Assembly: GCA_964537055.1 (NCBI GenBank)
Contig: CAZHYV010000009.1
Span: 1-25,501 of the forward strand
From: CAZHYV01 sp964537055
Lineage (GTDB): Bacteria > Myxococcota_A > Polyangia > Palsa-1104 > JAEUJZ01
DNA length: 25,501 nucleotides
Direction of reading: 5' to 3'
In this document: one piece after another, positions 1 through 5,625 of the stretch
Layout of the letters: each line of letters starts with the position of its first letter
Position numbering within the stretch: position 1 is the stretch's first letter
Notes under the pieces: model-generated
What the model saw: only the letters and a program-made list of their open reading frames with translations
The model's database searches: none
What the model was told of the DNA's origin: nothing
Made by a program: the position numbers and the translations under genes

Positions 1-134
1 ACGGGCGTTTCGGCATCGTCCTCGATCTCGACGTATTCGCAGTGATCTTTACAGTCAGAGCAAAATCCGCCGTCGCTGTTGAATGGAATGTCTGTCTGTT
101 CGGTAGCCCCGCAACAATCTGAATATCGTGTCAT
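1..134 (-). CDS. Small Cys-rich protein, C-terminus beyond the left edge
   Basis: An ATG at 134 opens a frame that runs off the left edge with no stop in 44 codons. The peptide starts MTRYSDCCGATEQ and has Cys pairs (DCC, then CSDCKDHC) typical of a small zinc-binding phage protein. Its ATG overlaps the stop of the upstream small ORF (ATGA), so translation is probably coupled. It would be transcribed leftward from the repressor-type promoter at 320-346. The function is unknown. The coding call rests on the ATGA overlap and the Cys spacing. Confidence 0.6.
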   Translation of the reverse strand, partial: MTRYSDCCGATEQTDIPFNSDGGFCSDCKDHCEYVEIEDDAETP

Positions 135-241
135 TTCGCTTTGAGCCTTGCGATCTGTGAACCCCCCTCAGCTAACCGCTCGGCCTCTCCTGTTTTGAAT
201 TTCAATCTTTGGCTAGTCGCCCCGCCGGTTTTGGCTGCCAT
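131..241 (-). CDS. 36-aa basic ORF, first gene after the leftward promoter
   Basis: The ATG at 241 gives a 36-residue, Lys/Arg/Gly-rich peptide (MAAKTGGATSQRLKFKTGEA, ending QIARLKAK) whose TGA overlaps the next ATG. A weak AAAGGGA precedes the start. The same frame stays open and coding-like for about 21 codons upstream, back to a TAG at 305-307, but has no usable start there. The ORF could therefore be the tail of a once longer gene. No family is recognised. Confidence 0.45.
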   Translation of the reverse strand: MAAKTGGATSQRLKFKTGEAERLAEGGSQIARLKAK

Positions 242-319
242 TTTCCCTTTCGGTACTGAGGCCTGTTTCCGCTTGATCGCTGCTTCTCGCTCCCTCGCGA
301 TTGGCTAACTTGATAAGAG

Positions 320-346
320 ATTATAACATCGTTACACAGATGTCAA
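320..346 (-). promoter_or_regulatory. Leftward promoter with embedded operator (PL-like)
   Basis: On the minus strand a perfect -35 TTGACA (346-341) and a perfect -10 TATAAT (325-320) are separated by 15 bp, slightly short of the ideal. The spacer is filled by operator-like site 321-339, so a bound repressor would exclude RNA polymerase. Transcription would start near 313 and read through the small ORFs at 241 and 134. This resembles lambda PL. Confidence 0.65.
321..339. promoter_or_regulatory. Candidate repressor operator O1
   Basis: TTATAACATCGTTACACAG matches the pattern TTrTAAC-N4-T-N2-CACAr shared with sites at 353-371 and 1541-1559. It also contains the perfect inverted repeat TAAC-ATC-GTTA. 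It lies between the -35 and -10 of the leftward promoter. Binding by the XRE protein encoded at 1307-1531 is inferred. Confidence 0.5.
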
Positions 347-352
347 GCGAAA

Positions 353-371
353 TTGTAACTAGATTGCACAA
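353..371. promoter_or_regulatory. Candidate repressor operator O2
   Basis: TTGTAACTAGATTGCACAA shares TTGTAAC, a central T and CACAA with the site at 1541-1559. It lies just upstream of the leftward -35 box and overlaps the stop codon of the 359-850 gene. Paired operators at a phage early promoter are common for dimeric repressors that bind cooperatively. Confidence 0.45.
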
Positions 372-850
372 ATATTTGAAATTTTTTTACGTGTTGCAAT
401 GAACCGCTCCGACGCGAATTGCTGCCGACGAACGCTCAGGATCGCCGCCACGTTCTCAGGGCTTACGCACGATTCCGCGTGTATCTGGCGAGCAGCGGGC
501 AAGAAGTATTGAATAGCCTTGATCGGTTCGGCATCCGGTTTCGTGATCTGCCGCGTCATTAGCACCTGAAGCACGGCTATCTCGGAAAGGTTCGTGTCGG
601 TAAGCTGTGCATCCTCGCGGTGCAAGGCGGCTACGATCTGCTCCGGCGTCTCAGGTACGGCCCGACATTCCTTGTCGTACATTTCGAGCATCTTAAAGAC
701 GCTCTGAGGCCGGTAGTCATTCCCCGCCCAGACGGTCAGCACCTTTCGCCACGCTCCAAGATCGGTAACGCGGTCCTCGATAAGTTCCTGCTGAAAGATG
801 TTCGGCGTGAAGTGCGGAAAGAAACGTTGATACTCGGATAGAGCTTCCAT
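359..850 (-). CDS. Hypothetical 163-aa protein, possibly replication-related
   Basis: A 163-residue soluble protein with ATG at 850 and TAG at 361-359. No signal peptide, membrane segment or metal site is visible. The segment around residues 33-58 (AWRKVLTVWAGNDYRPQSVF) has the W-rich helical look of DnaD or helicase-loader accessory proteins, but this is only a resemblance. No Shine-Dalgarno sits next to the ATG, which is preceded by an AT-rich run; a GGAGAAAG lies about 35 nt upstream. A possible promoter is TTGAAC, 17 bp, AATAAC near 914-942. The gene lies between the repressor and the leftward promoter. Confidence 0.6.
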   Translation of the reverse strand: MEALSEYQRFFPHFTPNIFQQELIEDRVTDLGAWRKVLTVWAGNDYRPQSVFKMLEMYDKECRAVPETPEQIVAALHREDAQLTDTNLSEIAVLQVLMTRQITKPDAEPIKAIQYFLPAARQIHAESCVSPENVAAILSVRRQQFASERFIATRKKISNICAI

Positions 851-1306
851 ATATTTATTTTTAGATACACGGCGGCTATCCCTATCTTTCTCCTAGTGTT
901 TGTGGTACTATGAGTGTAAGGTTATTCGCCTTTAACAGCCTTGGTTCAATGAGGGGGTGCTTTCGCGGGCATCCCTTTTACATTGTTCGAGGATTTACGA
1001 TAGCTTGCTCGCCTTATACACGCCGTTCTATTACTGAGAAAATCTGACCGGGACGTTGCCGCCTGTTGTGAGATCCAATACTCACCCGTTGCCCGGAAAA
1101 GAACCCTTGCGGGAAGAACACGTTTTCAGCTTGTCAATTTGAGACTTTCCCCAAGCTCACGCCCTTATCGTCTCTACTATCTTCGGACAGACCTTATCCG
1201 ACCTCTATCGGTGGCAGCCGGTATGTTGCGGCGGCATCACCGATCAGCAATGATTTTGGATTTAACGTGCGGATTCATCGCTCGATGCAGAAACGCACGA
1301 GCTGCA
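851..1306. other. 456-bp region without a convincing gene, rich in hairpins
   Basis: Neither strand has a coding-like ORF; frames found here are short and compositionally odd. Structure is plentiful. There is a terminator-like hairpin at 953-980. At 1048-1096 an outer CCGGG/CCCGG stem encloses a GTGAG/CTCAC stem. At 1183-1201 TCGGA pairs with TCCGA. An extended -10 (TGGTACTAT, 903-911) could start a plus-strand RNA. The region may hold a regulatory RNA, an origin or an attachment site, but nothing identifies which. Confidence 0.4.
953..980 (+). terminator. Possible intrinsic terminator of a short plus-strand RNA
   Basis: GGGGTGC (954-960) pairs with GCATCCC (969-975), including one G-T pair, across an 8-nt loop and is followed by TTTT. 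With the extended -10 at 903-911 this would define a transcript of about 60 nt. No gene on this strand needs a terminator here. Confidence 0.35.
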
Positions 1307-1531
1307 TTAAGCCGCCAGTTCTAAAGACGCACCCTCTCGGCTAAAATGTTCTGGCTTGCTGTCGAAAATTCGCATCAAGCTTAAGAGAGTATCGGCCGGT
1401 GGATTAGCGTGGCCGTTCTCGTAGCTTGAAATATGTTCGGTCTTTTTGCCGACCATCAAACCGAGTTCGCCTTGAGTCCATCCCTTTGCACGTCGAAGTT
1501 GTTTCAGTTTTGTTCCGTCAAACTCTAACAT
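1307..1531 (-). CDS. XRE-family HTH transcriptional repressor (CI/Cro-like)
   Basis: This 74-aa DNA-binding protein is almost entirely one HTH_3 domain. The core is KLKQLRRAKGWTQGELGLMV, then the recognition part KKTEHISSYENGHANPP and helix DTLLSLMRIFD. There is no C-terminal peptidase or oligomerisation domain, so it is a short single-domain repressor. A GTG at 1555 would add eight residues. The ATG at 1531 is preferred because operator O3 (1541-1559) then falls in the 5' leader. The gene diverges from the plus-strand operon at 1706. It is the likely immunity regulator, acting on itself, the 1706 operon and the promoter at 320-346. Confidence 0.85.
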   Translation of the reverse strand: MLEFDGTKLKQLRRAKGWTQGELGLMVGKKTEHISSYENGHANPPADTLLSLMRIFDSKPEHFSREGASLELAA

Positions 1532-1540
1532 CGAGTGTGA

Positions 1541-1559
1541 TTGTAACACCGTCACACAA
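1541..1559. promoter_or_regulatory. Candidate repressor operator O3
   Basis: TTGTAACACCGTCACACAA is the best copy of the shared 19-bp pattern, with TTGT and ACAA ends in inverted orientation. It lies between the predicted start point and the ATG of the XRE gene, as expected for autoregulation. Confidence 0.5.
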
Positions 1560-1572
1560 TCTTTGCAACCAA

Positions 1573-1601
1573 ATAATACATTCTTGTCCTATGCTGTTAC
1601 A
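1573..1601 (-). promoter_or_regulatory. Predicted promoter of the XRE repressor gene
   Basis: A minus-strand -10 TATTAT (1578-1573) has a 17-bp spacer to a weak -35 TGTAAC (1601-1596). The -35 lies inside operator O4, consistent with self-repression or activation. The predicted start is near 1566, about 35 nt before the ATG at 1531. Confidence 0.4.
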
Positions 1602-1602
1602 C
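1584..1602. promoter_or_regulatory. Candidate repressor operator O4 (inverted copy)
   Basis: Read on the minus strand, GTGTAACAGCATAGGACAA keeps TGTAAC, the central T and ACAA of the other three sites. It is the most divergent copy. It covers the -35 of the predicted repressor promoter. Confidence 0.4.
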
Positions 1603-1630
1603 GTAATGGAAACTTTTGGGAATTATATAC

Positions 1631-1659
1631 TTGACTCCCGCAGATAAATCTGCTATATT
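1631..1659 (+). promoter_or_regulatory. Promoter of the early plus-strand operon
   Basis: TTGACT (1631-1636), a 17-bp spacer and TATATT (1654-1659), with an upstream TG (1651-1652) making an extended -10. This is a strong sigma70-type promoter. The start point near 1666 leaves a roughly 40-nt leader with AAAGGAG at 1692-1698 before the ATG at 1706. Confidence 0.7.
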
Positions 1660-1705
1660 TTAGACACGGTTGAAACAGAACCGAATAAAATAAAGGAGAA
1701 AAACG

Positions 1706-2311
1706 ATGAAACAGAAAACGACAAACATCGCGTCTGGTCGTAAATACGGTGCGAGTTTTGTGAGGGCGTTGAAAGAGCGGGCAATGCTCGATCCAGACGC
1801 ACCAAACGCCATTGTCTTCCCATCAGACTGTTGTTACGAGACACATTCGCCGCGAGAGGCTTGTAAGAAGGATACGCCCGCCAAGCATTTGAGGATGGAG
1901 GCTGTGGTGTCCCAATTAGGCGGTGAAACGTCCCATTTAGACAGCGAAAATGTCCCAATTCACGGGACGGCTTCTGTAGGAAAAACCGCCCACTTTTTCC
2001 TACGAGATTGCCCAATGTGCGGAGGATATGCGGTGGTCAGAGAAGATAACCAAGACCCAGACGATTTCATGAATCCGCGTACTTACTATTACGTCGAGTG
2101 TGCATATGCCACCTGCGAGGTTCGCACCCGTAGCTACGAATCGCAGGAGCAAGCGGTCGAAGGTTGGAATCGTAGAGTCTTGGCGACGGGAGGCAACTAC
2201 ACGGCCAATGATAGCACATTTCCGACCGAGGTGACTTTTGCAAATGGGCGAAAAGTTGGCATCGCGTTCGATGGAGATAAACCGTATCTAACGGTGGGGA
2301 GGGGTGAATGA
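1706..2311 (+). CDS. Lar-like zinc protein with a foreign N-terminal part
   Basis: The 201-aa ORF has two unlike parts. Residues about 98-150 match the Lar family (restriction alleviation): a CPMCGG knuckle, an acidic spacer, the YYVECAYATCEV pair and the signature QAVEGWNRR. In Lar, four Cys bind zinc; the lambda/Rac protein moderates host type I restriction. Residues 1-67 match nothing known to me. Between them, residues about 68-90 are encoded by a tandem 21-22-bp repeat that looks like an IS21-family end (1908-1960). The ORF may thus be a fusion created by a transposon scar, and an internal start is possible. A strong promoter (1631-1659) and a good Shine-Dalgarno precede it. First gene of the early operon. 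Confidence 0.7.
   Translation: MKQKTTNIASGRKYGASFVRALKERAMLDPDAPNAIVFPSDCCYETHSPREACKKDTPAKHLRMEAVVSQLGGETSHLDSENVPIHGTASVGKTAHFFLRDCPMCGGYAVVREDNQDPDDFMNPRTYYYVECAYATCEVRTRSYESQEQAVEGWNRRVLATGGNYTANDSTFPTEVTFANGRKVGIAFDGDKPYLTVGRGE
1908..1960. mobile_element. Remnant of an IS21-like terminal repeat inside an ORF
   Basis: Three copies of a GTCCCAwTT core occur at 1909, 1930 and 1952, spaced 21 and 22 bp. The first two are joined by AGGCGGTGAAA and AGACAGCGAAAA type linkers. Multiple short terminal repeats starting TGTCCC and separated by GTGAAA-like spacers are characteristic of IS21-family ends. No transposase genes (istA/istB) accompany it. The repeat keeps the Lar-like reading frame open. 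Confidence 0.5.
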
Positions 2312-2514
2312 TCGAGCATAACGGAGTTGTAATGCCGGATATTAGGTTTAGTCAAGGGCCTGCTAGAAACGGATGGGACGGACGGATGTGGAGGATGGAA
2401 GTTGACGGAACGCTGTTGGCTAATTTCTTTGATGAAGGATTGTTGCGGCGGTTCTTGAGAGACAGTTGGGGTCTTGAGTTCACAAGCCCGATTCCTGTGG
2501 AGGTCGTGAAATGA
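2308..2514 (+). CDS. Hypothetical 68-aa early protein
   Basis: The ATG at 2308 overlaps the upstream TGA (ATGA) and is preceded by GGGAGGGG. The peptide is compact and mixed alpha/beta in composition, with Trp-rich segments (NGWDGRMWRMEVDG) and a helix DEGLLRRFLRDSWG. No Cys cluster or membrane segment is present. No family is recognised. Its place in a chain of coupled small ORFs downstream of the Lar-like gene suggests an accessory host-takeover or antidefence role, which is inference. Confidence 0.65.
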   Translation: MIEHNGVVMPDIRFSQGPARNGWDGRMWRMEVDGTLLANFFDEGLLRRFLRDSWGLEFTSPIPVEVVK

Positions 2515-2714
2515 GCACACAGTCACCGAAAAAAGTTATCGACCGCATCCTGCATTATCCACACAAGGAAAAAGGGTGCTCGTACATTTGTGGCCCACAT
2601 TTAGAGCCGTGCACGATGGTTCGTGCTCACGATGGCGACTGCGAATGTAAGGAATGTAACGCCAATTCCCCGTTCCGCATAGCCGCTCGAAAATGGAGGG
2701 AGAAACAAGCATGA
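2511..2714 (+). CDS. Hypothetical 67-aa Cys-rich protein
   Basis: The ATG at 2511 overlaps the previous TGA, with GGAGGT upstream. Five Cys fall in two groups (CSYICGPHLEPC and CECKEC), separated by a His/Asp-rich stretch (MVRAHDGDCE), suggesting a small zinc-binding fold. Third gene of the coupled early operon. The function is unknown. Confidence 0.65.
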   Translation: MSTQSPKKVIDRILHYPHKEKGCSYICGPHLEPCTMVRAHDGDCECKECNANSPFRIAARKWREKQA

Positions 2715-2935
2715 GCAAATCCACAATCCGGCAATCAGTAAAACGGATTATTTCGACGCACCAAACCGGCTGGGGCAGGTCGCAGGGCAAGATGACCTTG
2801 TGGTTGGAATTGGAGTGCGGGCATCACTTGTGCCGACCTGAATCACGCCCCGTAAAAGGCAAGATCGAGTGCCCTGAATGCAGTTTAGCGGCAATGAAAG
2901 AGCAGCTTCGTTCATTACGGGAGGGCATCGCATGA
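2711..2935 (+). CDS. Hypothetical 74-aa zinc-ribbon-like protein
   Basis: The ATG at 2711 is chosen over an in-frame ATG at 2693 because it overlaps the previous stop (ATGA) and follows GGAGGGAGAA. The core ELECGHHLCRPES...IECPECS has two Cys pairs plus two His, a zinc-ribbon arrangement. The first 19 bases around its start codon are nearly identical to those around the start of the transposase that follows at 2932. The function is unknown. Confidence 0.7.
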   Translation: MSKSTIRQSVKRIISTHQTGWGRSQGKMTLWLELECGHHLCRPESRPVKGKIECPECSLAAMKEQLRSLREGIA

Positions 2936-3504
2936 GCAGATCCACAATATCAACCTTTGAACTTTTCCAGATGTTTCCAGATCAGGAATCCGCGAGGCAC
3001 TATCTTGAGTCTCGCCTTTGGCCGGATGGCGTGATGTGTCCGACTTGCCGGAAAGGTGAGCGGATAACGACGCGGAAGGGCGGCTATTACCGCTGTAATG
3101 CCTGCCAGTTGGATTTTACCGTGCGAACTGGCACGATCTTCGAGCGTTCGCACATTCCGCTTCACAAATGGCTCTATGCGATGTATCTACTCGTCACCGC
3201 GAGAAAGGGTATCTCATCGCTCCAATTAGCGAAAGAGATAGGCGTCACGCAAAAGTCCGCGTGGTTTATGCTCCAGCGACTACGTGAAGCGTGTGGCTCG
3301 AAAATCGACAAGTTACGCGGGATGGTCGAAATTGACGAAACCTACGTAGGCGGCAAAGAGGCTAATAAGCACGAAGATAAGAAACTCAATCGCGGTCGCG
3401 GGTCTGTCGGTAAGGAAACCGTTCTCGGTATGCGTGAGCGCGGCGGTCAGCTGCCATTCAACAGAAACGGAAACCCAATATTCTGGGTGTACAGCAAGCG
3501 ATGA
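2932..3504 (+). pseudogene. Truncated IS1595-family (ISXO2-like) transposase
   Basis: The ATG at 2932 overlaps the upstream TGA. Residues 1-60 form the N-terminal zinc ribbon typical of IS1595 transposases (MCPTCRKG, YYRCNACQLDFTVRTGTIF). A helical region with PLHKWLYAMYLLVTARKGIS follows, then the start of the DDE domain with its first Asp (VEIDETYVGGKEANKH, about residue 140). Homology ends near residue 172 (LGMRERGG). The last residues are unrelated and a stop follows, giving 190 aa against roughly 300 for the intact family. The later catalytic residues are missing, so it cannot transpose. No terminal inverted repeats were found. Confidence 0.8.
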
Positions 3505-3557
3505 ACGGGCAAGAGGAATATGCACGTAACCCAAACCGCGAACCCTTGCTGATCTGA
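3450..3557 (+). pseudogene. C-terminal remnant of an early gene cut by the transposase
   Basis: In a different frame from the transposase, 35 codons from 3450 read as a plausible protein tail (IQQKRKPNILGVQQAMNGQE, ending NREPLLI) and stop at 3555-3557. There is no start codon of its own with a ribosome site. It begins exactly where transposase homology stops, so it is probably the 3' end of a gene whose 5' part was replaced or deleted. Confidence 0.4.
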
Positions 3558-3563
3558 GTTTGT

Positions 3564-3600
3564 GGCGGGATTGGGAATGTTGGGGCGGTCTAATCCCGCC
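3564..3600. terminator. Possible bidirectional terminator hairpin between converging units
   Basis: A perfect 9-bp stem GGCGGGATT/AATCCCGCC with a 19-nt loop lies between the converging early operon and the end of the fibre gene. Neither side has a T-run, so factor-independent termination is uncertain. Confidence 0.4.
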
Positions 3601-3604
3601 AACC

Positions 3605-5383
3605 CTAGCACCCAAATTCCTTTTGAATATACCTATACATCTTCGCCACGTTTGCATCAGTCGGCTTGACCGAAAAGATGTACCACGCCGCGAGGTCAAC
3701 TTTCATTCCCGCTGATCCGTTATGTGCGATGCGAGGGCTTGAATGGAAGCCGACCGTGTTAGTCGTGGTCTCGTAAATTTTCTGCCCGTCCTGGTGCAAG
3801 CCCCAATCGTTCGATTTGCTCCAGATGTACGTACAATGATAGTTCGTAATGGTAGAGATAGAAGCCCCGCACGTCTTGCGAACGGTCGAGCCAAAATCTG
3901 AATAGATGCCGTCAGGCGTATCGGGCGTGTACGGGTAGTGGTCAGTGCTTCCGCTCGTACCGAAACGACAGCCAGCGTCCGTAGTAACGTCCGTAACTTT
4001 CCACACGAGGAAAATGCTTCCCTGCGTTAATGCAGACATATCAGGCAAAGTGTGATAAACACTGCCGCCGGGATACCTGACTACCGCTTCGCCGTTGATC
4101 TCGGCAAGTTCCGCCGTGGGCGTTCCCGTGCGTACCGCGTGGCGGGCATTACCTGAAAGGTCTTGCCAGTCAGTGGTAATATTCGCGCCGTCTGTGTACT
4201 GCGTTACACCCACACCTTTGTAGTATCTCGCCTCGCCGTATGCCCATAGAGAGGTGGTAACAAGATCGCATTGCACGGCGTTCACAAAGCGAGCTTCTGC
4301 CATTGTTAGAGATGCGTCACCCGCCAAATCCGGCGTAGTGATCTTAAATGCCAGGTCGTAAGCCGTACCCGGACCGACACCCAATCGGTCAGGAAAATCT
4401 AATCCAGTGACTTCTGTATATTTTGAAAACGCATTCCAGCCATAGACAATGATGTCCGTAGAGCATCTCGCGACAGATGTACTTTTTCGCGTCACCGTGA
4501 CCCGCACCCGCCAATTTCTGTTATTGCCTAAAGCAGGATCAATATCAGAACTGTCAAAGATCTCAGTTCCCGCGAAATAGACACGTAAATACTTCTCGTC
4601 CGCATTCGCCGCAAGTGTCCCTGAATACTCTGCTAGGATCGTATCGCCGTTGTTCTGAAATTGACTGCGAGCGACGTTGTACAGATGCAAGGTTTGCTCA
4701 CTCGTTGATGTTGTGGTGCGTGTAACGAAATGCTCGAATAGCGGGCGTGATGCTCGCGTGTCGTAGGTTTCGTAAGCGGTATCTACGGAGTTACGCCGGA
4801 CGCTGTACCACGCCGCAGGGTCGAGGGCAACGATGGTATCAGTCGCGGGAACGGCTACCGTCTGCGAGCCTGTTGTAATGTTGAATGTCTGGCGGACGCG
4901 GCCTAGTTTGCTGTCGATGGTTCGCGGGAATATCCGCAGATTCTTCGCAACGTTAGACTGAAAAGGTATCTCAACGGTCGTACCTGTCTTGCCCTCTCCG
5001 ATCTTCCAGGGCGTTACGTCAGGGTTATCGGTGTCGGTCGCGTAAAGCTCGACCATTTGCCCTTCAAGCAGATTCGCTGCAAGGTTCTCGGCAACATACG
5101 TGCATTCGATGTTGTCAGGATGCGTGTAAGCCTCTGCCGCCGCCGCTGTTGAAGTAAAGTAGATATATCCGGGGTATGTCGCGTGACCGAATCGGATAAT
5201 GTCGCCAACTGTGCCTGTATAAGTTCCCGCTGCTACGTTGCCGTCGCTGTCGCTTGAGGTTGAGGATAGCGAGCTTGCCGCCGTGACGTTGTACGCGGTG
5301 ATAGTAGCAGAAGTGACCGCCACACGCTTACCCGCCGCGTTAATGCGGCATACTGTGAATCTTGGATAATGGATCGTCGCCAT
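3605..5383 (-). CDS. Tail fibre / receptor-binding protein with C-terminal LamG-like domain
   Basis: 592 aa, last gene of the late cluster. Residues 1-130 are a Ser/Thr/Ala-rich beta region (TAYNVTAASS, then SDGNVAAGTYTGTVGD) like fibre N-terminal attachment domains. The middle is beta-rich and Tyr/Asp-rich. Residues about 385-592 carry a LamG/concanavalin-like lectin pattern: DWQDLSGNARHAV, INGEAVVRYPGG, QGSIFLVWKV, and the closing YIFSVKPTDANVAKMYRYIQ that mimics the usual end of this domain. Such domains bind glycans. Its position after the tail-tip hub supports a receptor-binding role. The ATG at 5383 has no clear Shine-Dalgarno, and its leader overlaps the divergent promoter of the 5401 gene. 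Confidence 0.7.
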   Translation of the reverse strand: MATIHYPRFTVCRINAAGKRVAVTSATITAYNVTAASSLSSTSSDSDGNVAAGTYTGTVGDIIRFGHATYPGYIYFTSTAAAAEAYTHPDNIECTYVAENLAANLLEGQMVELYATDTDNPDVTPWKIGEGKTGTTVEIPFQSNVAKNLRIFPRTIDSKLGRVRQTFNITTGSQTVAVPATDTIVALDPAAWYSVRRNSVDTAYETYDTRASRPLFEHFVTRTTTSTSEQTLHLYNVARSQFQNNGDTILAEYSGTLAANADEKYLRVYFAGTEIFDSSDIDPALGNNRNWRVRVTVTRKSTSVARCSTDIIVYGWNAFSKYTEVTGLDFPDRLGVGPGTAYDLAFKITTPDLAGDASLTMAEARFVNAVQCDLVTTSLWAYGEARYYKGVGVTQYTDGANITTDWQDLSGNARHAVRTGTPTAELAEINGEAVVRYPGGSVYHTLPDMSALTQGSIFLVWKVTDVTTDAGCRFGTSGSTDHYPYTPDTPDGIYSDFGSTVRKTCGASISTITNYHCTYIWSKSNDWGLHQDGQKIYETTTNTVGFHSSPRIAHNGSAGMKVDLAAWYIFSVKPTDANVAKMYRYIQKEFGC

Positions 5384-5388
5384 TGGTG

Positions 5389-5394
5389 TATAAT
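5389..5394 (+). promoter_or_regulatory. -10 box giving a leaderless transcript of the 5401 gene
   Basis: TATAAT at 5389-5394, preceded by TG, ends six bases before the ATG at 5401. By standard spacing the first transcribed base would be the A of the start codon. No good -35 is seen; a TTGGAT at 5362 is too far upstream. Confidence 0.5.
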
Positions 5395-5400
5395 TAAATT

Positions 5401-5625
5401 ATGTTTACTGACATCAAGACTTTTGGTTCATACGTTGATTCTGAACAGGCTCGCAAGGCGATAAGTTCTCTTCGGGCTGAATTTGGCCTTTCTTTCACAC
5501 AGAATCCTGGTGGCGGTGAATTTTACCGCTCTGGTTGGGGCCGCTGCCAAATCAGTATGTGTGACGATGTGGCAGACTATGAACACTTGAAACAATGGGT
5601 CATAAGTCGGTTTCAGGGCGGCTAG
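5401..5625 (+). CDS. Hypothetical 74-aa protein, moron-like, opposite strand
   Basis: It occupies the only gap between the fibre and hub genes, on the other strand, and ends four bases into the stop region of the hub gene. The peptide is soluble, with an N-terminal helix (DSEQARKAISSLRAEFG), a Gly-rich turn and a C-terminal DVADYEHLKQWVISRF helix. No family is recognised. A perfect -10 directly before the ATG and the absence of a Shine-Dalgarno suggest a leaderless mRNA. Independently transcribed single genes inserted among late genes (morons) often affect the host, but no function can be assigned here. Confidence 0.6.
   Translation: MFTDIKTFGSYVDSEQARKAISSLRAEFGLSFTQNPGGGEFYRSGWGRCQISMCDDVADYEHLKQWVISRFQGG

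Noticed and set aside
953..1201. tRNA or tmRNA in the hairpin-rich region
   Set aside because: No cloverleaf with a proper anticodon arm and T-arm could be assembled from the stems seen.
1139..1324. Plus-strand 61-aa ORF in the non-coding region
   Set aside because: Arg-rich with no ribosome site or recognisable fold; no evidence of coding.
1653..2015. Minus-strand 120-aa ORF opposite the Lar-like gene
   Set aside because: It covers the strong plus promoter and the start of the early operon; composition is typical of an antisense shadow.
2878..2931. Upstream ATG extending the transposase by 18 residues
   Set aside because: The added residues overlap the previous gene and are not transposase-like; the ATGA-coupled start at 2932 has a good Shine-Dalgarno.
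3605..5383. Diversity-generating retroelement target in the fibre
   Set aside because: No reverse transcriptase, template repeat or C-type lectin variable region is visible; the C-terminus is LamG-like.
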